Shown in pieces: positions 58,995 through 64,000 of a stretch of DNA of 64,000 bases; the stretch's first letter is position 1; the number at the start of each line of letters is the position of its first letter. A program made the position numbers and the translations under genes. The stretch covers positions 45,992-109,991 of the forward strand of contig NW_003210480.1 of assembly GCF_000006405.1 (NCBI RefSeq). The letters run 5' to 3'. The notes under the pieces were generated by a model. The model was not told where the DNA came from. It ran no database searches and saw only the letters and a list, made by a program, of their open reading frames with translations. Source of the DNA: Perkinsus marinus ATCC 50983 (Eukaryota > Perkinsozoa > Perkinsida > Perkinsidae).

Positions 58995-59547
58995 ATGACG
59001 GTAGGTCACGAGAGCCACCGGGCGTTGACCGCCGATAACAAACAGGCGTCTAAATCGATCCGGGCACGAGTACTCGCTGACGCGGGAATTAGCACGAAGC
59101 AGCGTGTGTCCAGGTGAGGTTGAACATTGAAAAATAACAGGAAAGAGTCTCTCCGGTTTTTTTGGTGAAATCTTTATGGTAAATATTTGTGGAATTTCTT
59201 CTATGCTCGATGGTCGCCTTCAAGTGTTAGTTTAGAGAAATGTTTTTCTTGTTGGTGTAGAGCAACAGTCTTGTGTTGATCGTGTATTGTTTATGTCCTC
59301 TCGCAGAGCACCAACGACTATCCGTGACACAATATCCCCAACGGCTACTGGTCTCAAACGTGGAGTCGCTCAAGCCGAAGCCGACCTCGAGGTGGCCCTC
59401 AATGGGAAGTTTCCGTATTCGATCATATTTTTTCCTCGTGTGCGCGACGATCTGTGCTTTGTGCCGTCGATTGAATCTCGATGTTGCTTATCACTCATAT
59501 TATACGAGTCATATATCATTCTGCAGAAAATCGGTATTGTCGATTGA
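58995..59547 (+). CDS. Possible two-exon gene, unknown product
   Basis: An ATG at 58995 opens 39 codons (SHRALTADNKQASKSIRARV...) that end at a strong donor, CCAG|GTGAGG (59113/59114). A pyrimidine-rich acceptor, CCTCTCGCAG|AGCACC (59306/59307), continues in phase with APTTIRDTISPTATGL and AEADLEVALNGKF, to a stop at 59547. The product would be about 119 aa if there are no more exons. No family is recognised. Its second exon overlaps, in another frame, the start of the repeat-protein frame beginning at 59404. Only one of the two may be real, or the 33-bp repeat array may lie in an intron of this gene. Confidence 0.4.
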
Positions 59548-60436
59548 TTGCCTGATGATGAAGTCTGTGATTGGACTATCAGAACGCAGGAACATCAGGC
59601 CGCGGGTCATCAATCAGGGTCTGATCCCCAGAGTTCGCTGCCATAGTGGTGCTGTGACTAGCACTATTACTCCAACTAGTGGTGCTGTGACTAGCACTAT
59701 TACTCCAACTAGTGGTGCTGTGACTAGCACTATTACTTCAACTAGTGGTCATGTGACTAGCACTATTACTTCAAGTAGTGGTCATGTGACTAGCACTATT
59801 ACTTCAAGTAGTGGTCATGTGACTAGCACTATTACTTCAAGTAGTGGTCATGTGACTAGCACTATTACTTCAAGTAGTGGTCATGTGACTAGCACTATTA
59901 CTTCAAGTAGTGGTCATGTGACTAGCACTATTACTTCAAGTAGTGGTCATGTGACTAGCACTATTACTTCAAGTAGTGGTCATGTGACTAGCACTATTAC
60001 TTCAACTAGTGGTCATGTGACTAGCACTATTACTTCAAGTAGTGGTCATGTGACTAGCACTATTACTTCAACTAGTGGTCATGTGACTAGCACTATTACT
60101 TCAAGTAGTGGTCATGTGACTAGCACTATTACTTCAAGTAGTGGTCATGTGACTAGCACTATTACTTCAAGTAGTGGTCATGTGACTAGCACTATTACTT
60201 CAAGTAGTGGTCATGTGACTAGCACTATTACTTCAAGTAGTGGTCATGTGACTAGCACTATTACTTCAAGTAGTGGTCATGTGACTAGCACTATTACTTC
60301 AAGTAGTGGTCATGTGACTAGCACTATTACTTCAAGTAGTGGTCATGTGACTAGCACTATTACTTCAAGTAGTGGTCATGTGACTAGCACTATTACTTCA
60401 ACTAGTGGTCCTGTCATCAGCATCGCCGTTTCGTGA
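59404..60436 (+). CDS. Possible secreted Ser/Thr-rich 11-residue-repeat protein
   Basis: The frame from ATG 59404 starts with MGSFRIRSYFFLVCATICAL, a plausible signal peptide. A non-repetitive stretch of about 60 residues follows, then 23 tandem copies of an 11-residue unit, mostly SGHVTSTITSS with early SGAVTSTITPT forms. It ends in a stop at 60434-60436. The total is about 343 aa. The repeat part is more than half Ser and Thr, as in mucin-like surface proteins. The frame also extends upstream to 59273 without an obvious better start. No neighbour gives a functional clue. The repeat alone could keep the frame open, so it may not be expressed. Confidence 0.5.
59645..60403 (+). repeat. 33-bp minisatellite, 23 copies
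   Basis: Head-to-tail units of 33 bp (AGTGGTCATGTGACTAGCAC plus 13 bases) run without interruption. Variation is limited to a few positions (GCT/CAT, AAGT/AACT, CCA/TCA), with the most variant units at the left edge. The unit length is a multiple of three, so copy-number change would keep the reading frame. Confidence 0.97.
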
Positions 60437-61176
60437 ATACAACAATGTACTCCATAGGTTATCACAATGCAGCAAGATGACACCCGAAGGATCCTCAATC
60501 GCGTGCGTACCCGTCACGGCTTCCCTCATGAAGTGGAAACCTTCACAGGTCGCTTCCGCTGCCCCTCGTCGGAACCCCGATGTTCGCCTCGTTCAGATGA
60601 GCTGTTACCAGTGTTGACCACTCTGCGCGAGACTGCTGCTGATATGCGTTACGAGACCTCTGCTGAACTCTCAGCAACAGCTGTAGACGTGCAGGAGCTG
60701 CTGGGGCAGTACATGGCGACCTCAGTGGGTGGTTCGGTAGCACGACTCAATCGCCCTGTTCTGTTTCAGCTCATCCTCGATGGAATCGATGCGAAAGTTA
60801 GATCGTTGGAGAAGACGATTGGTTGGTCATGACCATCATGATGCGTTCATTCACGGTCTCAATTTTTGGGCGTCGTGTTGTTATCCATTTCGTACAGGGA
60901 TTCGATCCTGTTGATGATCCCTTCGGCTGTAGTACCTGCATTCTCCCCTTGATATGTAACCCGTGTGATTGGTTTGTTCTCTCGGCAGTCTTGACCGTCT
61001 TGATCCTCCACTATGCATGGTACAGAAGATGGCTGCCCCACATCACAGCGCAATCATATCTGAGCGCAGTCCGAAAAGCGCGCGCCATAGTGATCTAAAA
61101 TACATACTGCGATATTTCAGCGCATAATTCGTTGCGCACGAGAACTTTTGAGCGCAAAGATTGGTTCTAGCTCTGG
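60437..61176. other. Unassigned DNA with a 121-codon frame
   Basis: A frame at 60467-60832 (helical, with ETAADMRYETSAELSATAVD) has no recognised family. A downstream frame (60823-61098) includes a hydrophobic DWFVLSAVLTVLILHYAW stretch. On the opposite strand, 61053-60859 also looks protein-like. I cannot decide which is real. The region may be part of the adjacent transposon. Confidence 0.3.
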
Positions 61177-62462
61177 GTGATCCTCTTGACACTATGTTTG
61201 AATTTCAGTCTCTACGTGAAGTCTTTCAAAGGCTACCTATTCAGGAGGGATCGTAACGAGCCCGAACGTTCGAGGAGCGGCTGGAGATGCGTCAAGTCTG
61301 ATCACCCTCCTGCAGGAAGTCTCAAGTGCAAAGCTCGGTTGACTATCTTAGGCGATCTTAACGGACCGGCCAACATGTTAGTTGTGAAGAATATTGATTA
61401 GGGGGCTGAGCATGTTTGTGGGGGCCCGAATGCAGGGAAGGTAGTTCTGGTGAATTCCGTGAAAAAAGCCATGGAACTGTCAGCATTCGAGAAGAGACCA
61501 GCCGAGGTTTACGACTACGCCTCCTCAGTACATCGAGCAGTTGCCAAAGCGGTCTTCGGTTATGGAGAAGCTCCGTAATTCAAGGAAAAGAACCACCCGC
61601 TGCCGAAAGCTCCTAAGCAGCGTTGTGGGTTTGAGATTCCACCTGAGTTCAGTCACGCTATCATCGGGCAGGAGGTTCGTCCTACACTTGTCTATGACTC
61701 CGGCAAGGATGACAAGGACCGAATTCTCGTGTGGAGTGATAAACTTTTGGTTCCTTCATTATTGTCTTGTAGTGCCGCTGTACATATTTCGGGTGATGGT
61801 ACTTCAAAACTGCCCCTCTTGAAGAGGGCCTCTTCTATGGGCCCAACAATATACTATTCTGTTTCGTCATGTATCTGGACGTATGGTCCCAATCATATTC
61901 GCTTTGCTACCGAACAATCTAAAAGGGACCTACATAAAGTTCTTCACGGTTGTTACGAACAACTTGTTCGTAGTATTCTCGGTGAAAATATCACCAGTTG
62001 TATTTTCGACTTTGAGCAGAGCGCTGTTCTTGCCTTTCGGACTGTATTTCCACGTGCTGAAATTTGCCTCTGTCTCTTCCATTTGGCCAGAAATGTACTC
62101 GATAAGTTTGAAGAGCTTGGATTGATGCGTCGCGCGGCCCCCGACGTGATGTCGACTAGGCGCAAGGCGTATTACAATCTGATGGCCGTCGCCTTTCTGC
62201 CTGTGGAAATCCGTATTTTATCGAGACTTATGGTCCTAGCGGGATTTTTCAGCCTTCGTGGTGGAACAAGCGGGAGAGAGTCAGGCTAGGTTTGCCTCGC
62301 ACAAATAACTCTCAAGAAGGATTCCACCGTAAGTGGAATGGCCTCTTTGCAGAGGAGGGTCATCCAGTGATATGGAAGTGGATAAATGTCGTGCACCGGG
62401 TTATCAACCAAGTTCGAGTAGATGTTCTTCAGCTGGATAATGGGGCTCCGTTCAAGCGGTAA
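61177..62462 (+). pseudogene. MULE-type transposase with N-terminal FLYWCH-like finger
   Basis: Mutator-like transposases carry out cut-and-paste DNA transposition with a DDE domain. The frame 61177-61401 ends in TAG (61399-61401). The same frame then continues (AEHVCGGPNAGK...) to a TAA near 61577 and on through 61729-62200. CIFDFEQSAVLAFRTVFPRA and CLCLFHLARNVLDKFEELG match the D/E-x-A...FP...C-x-FH-x-x-x-x pattern of MULE cores. A frameshift near 62195-62205 is needed to continue with FIETYGPSGIFQPSWWNKRE and LPRTNNSQEGFHRKWNG, typical of the MULE C-terminal part. Another near 62459 leads into the linker frame. At least two stops and two frameshifts are present. Confidence 0.75.
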
Positions 62463-63084
62463 GGTTAATCGAGAGATGGATGTTGCCTTGCAGCGACTAA
62501 TTCTGCAGCCGGTCATCCCAGGTGCCCTGGACACTTGGTTTCAGAATGCCAGAGGCGCTCTTCGGCGAGTCATACCTTCAGTACCTGCTAGCAGTACTGC
62601 TCAGCCAGATCAATCAAGTGGGGACGGGCCTGTTTTCATTGGGGACGCACTGGATGATGAGCACCCTGATGCTGGGTACGTGGCAATCATACCACCTTTC
62701 GACGAGGATATCATCACTCTGGACTTGACCGCCGACGACGTTCACGCTGTACAGGGAACTCAACACTCTCTGGCAAATGCGGTGATTCCCACGGGTTCCG
62801 TAATTGGGCATGAAACTGGGGATGCCCCTGGTGGAACCCAACCTTCTGATGTCACTCGGCAAGCTCACTCACACACCCAGCAACTGCCGTCATTATCGAC
62901 TGAGCCGCAGGCTTCGGCACCCGCTGAACCGAGTTCGCAAAAACGTGACCGGAGCAATCTCGATCTCGTCTCGCTGGTGGCCGACTATCACTGTTCTCGC
63001 TCGAGGCTTCTCGTTCAAAATCAAGCGGATCTTGATCTCGTTCTCGATTCTCGACTGGGCGCAAGCGGAAACACTCGCCAGTAA
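62463..63084 (+). pseudogene. Linker region of the MULE/Ulp1 element
   Basis: An open frame continuing from the transposase after a one-base shift: KVNREMDVALQRLILQ, then a Ser/Pro/Asp-rich probably disordered stretch, ending at 63084. TLDLTADDVHAVQ resembles the later VVDLTDRDWLITNG near the peptidase start, hinting at an internal duplication. No domain is recognised. Confidence 0.45.
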
Positions 63085-63339
63085 TCAGTAAGGTAGACTG
63101 AGGCAGCAGGATTGCGGGCCTGCGTCACAGCCTGTGATGGAGGTCTCTCCCGTCGACTGGGACCTGCCTTAAAGTGGGAGGAAACTAGACACTTCAAAAT
63201 GCACACCTCTGATGGAGGATATGACCAAGATGCGGTCAGAGGCAGAGAAGGCACCCAGGACAGATTTCAAGCGAGTTTGTTGAATCCGAGAGGTCAAGCA
63301 AAATACAACACACAGAGAAGGACGAAACCGAGACAAACG

Positions 63340-63440
63340 TGAACACGAATGAATCTCGTCTCGCTCTCGAGTCTGCTCGTTAGATCTCGATCTCGTCTCG
63401 ATCCGTGACGAGATCGAGACGAGAACGAGAATATCGAAAT
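63340..63440. repeat. CTCG/CGAGA simple repeat with inverted symmetry
   Basis: Imperfect TCTCG units (left half) face CGAGA units (right half) around 63400, making a long imperfect palindrome. A similar TCTCG-rich run occurs at 62956-63058. Confidence 0.8.
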
Positions 63441-63477
63441 CGGCGCTGAACCTTCCGCTGGTGCTGAGAACCCCAGA

Positions 63478-64000
63478 GAGGGACAAGGGTTGCTCGACTG
63501 GATACGTATTCCTGCTGGTCCGTCTTATCCCTTGCCGGAAATAGTTGTGGACCTCACTGATCGTGACTGGCTGATTACCAATGGCGAGATGATTACTGAT
63601 AGCATCCTGGATGTTTGGATGACGATGCTTTAGAGACAAGTGGGCGAACAAGGAGTGGTGCCTCCGCAAGCCGTTCAGCTATCTGCTCCACTGCTAGACT
63701 CCCCTGGATTCCACTGAGTGCCGACGAGTGGCATGGTTCTTCAGCCAATTGTGCTGCATAGCCAGAGCCACTACGCAGCCACGGCGAGAGTTGGTGGGAC
63801 GATATACTACATGGACTCGTTGGCCAAGTCGAAGGAGGATATCTCTGAACTCGCCAAGCAGCGCTTAGTAGACTGGTATGGCCCTTCAAGGACGGTCCAT
63901 TTCATGGGTATTCCTTTACAAAAAATCGGGAGCAATAAGTGCGCCCTTCATGTGTTAGCCAGGCTAACGCACTTTGCGCTGGGCACGGGCGACGTGGCGG
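63478..64000 (+). pseudogene. Ulp1/C48-type cysteine peptidase domain, broken and cut by window end
   Basis: One reading frame, interrupted by TAG (63631-63633) and TGA (63717-63719), gives IVVDLTDRDWLITNGEMITD, then VLHSQSHYAATARVGGTIYY with MDSLAKSKEDI, then PLQKIGSNKCALHVLARL. The spacing of His (HYAA), Asp (YYMDS) and Cys (NKCALHVLA) fits the His-Asp-Cys triad of SUMO-protease-like domains, which some Mutator-like and other DNA transposons carry. The in-frame stops make it non-functional as read. The C-terminus is beyond the window. Confidence 0.65.

Larger units (their letters stand above)
61177..64000 (+). mobile_element. Degenerate FLYWCH / MULE transposase / Ulp1-like transposon
   Basis: Three blocks lie in order on one strand. 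A FLYWCH-like zinc finger (KGYLFRRDR, SGWRCV, LKCKARLTI) is at 61177-61420. A Mutator-like transposase core follows at 61700-62462. A Ulp1/C48-type cysteine peptidase domain occupies 63480-64000 and is cut by the window end. A disordered linker frame (62422-63084) lies between the last two. Stops and frameshifts interrupt all parts, so this is a relic. Terminal inverted repeats were not found; the right end is outside the window. Confidence 0.7.

Noticed and set aside
59645-60403. Regular array that could suggest a CRISPR
   Set aside because: Units are directly adjacent with no unique spacers, the genome is eukaryotic, and the unit preserves a reading frame. The same applies to the 53-bp arrays.
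61399-63719. In-frame TAG, TAA and TGA codons in the MULE/Ulp1 frames as evidence for stop-codon reassignment
   Set aside because: GAPDH, NACA, inositol synthase and GH99 all end at standard stops and use none internally. The stops come with frameshifts, as expected of a dead transposon.

Overview
This is eukaryotic nuclear DNA. It has GT-AG introns, Bel/Pao- and Ty3-type retrotransposons, a degenerate Mutator-like transposon, short MITE-like repeats, tandem satellites and a few conserved housekeeping genes. All of them use the standard genetic code. Gene style, element types and gene content suggest a protist, and my best guess is a perkinsid alveolate (Perkinsus). That guess rests on overall recognition and not on any single diagnostic sequence. 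Two 100-N assembly gaps are present (42196-42295 and 52923-53022).

Layout. 1-583: a 53-bp satellite. 584-3995: gene-poor DNA with MITE-like copies. 3996-5006: the first of five members of an unnamed ~320-aa predicted beta-propeller-like family. 5216-10310 and 25298-30300: two copies of a ~5-kb segmental duplication. Each copy carries a seven-exon GH99 endo-alpha-mannosidase gene and one ~320-aa family gene. A shorter tandem copy (about 10310-12065) carries another family gene and only the N-terminal scrap of GH99, and a fifth, diverged family gene is at 30342-31307. Between the two duplicates lie two minus-strand Bel/Pao-type elements. One is young and LTR-complete (12288-19221). It is inserted beside, probably inside, the 3' end of an older broken one (about 19226-25239). 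A minus-strand Ty3-like LTR element occupies 33193-38894.

The housekeeping part begins with an intronless myo-inositol-1-phosphate synthase (39259-40794). GAPDH follows in three copies: 41508-42465 (+, frameshift and gap), 43165-44183 (-, frameshift) and 57149-58168 (+, intact). Two of these copies belong to an inverted NACA-GAPDH duplication. Its left arm has the intact nascent-polypeptide-associated complex alpha gene and the broken GAPDH. Its right arm has the intact GAPDH and a NACA copy that lost its start codon at the duplication breakpoint. Between the arms are a multi-exon DEK/HMG-like chromatin gene (46436-49337, -), a second 53-bp satellite related to the first, a strikingly GATC-dense block, and the 3' end of a pepsin-like protease cut by a gap.

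The right end holds a possible secreted Ser/Thr-rich protein built on 23 nearly identical 33-bp repeats (59404-60436), then a decayed FLYWCH / MULE transposase / Ulp1-type peptidase transposon running off the window (61177-64000).

Overall this is a repeat-rich region shaped by segmental and inverted duplication, nested retrotransposition, short inverted-repeat (snapback) insertions and apparent gene conversion. Promoters and terminators could not be recognised. Exon boundaries were placed by eye from splice signals, reading phase and family resemblance.
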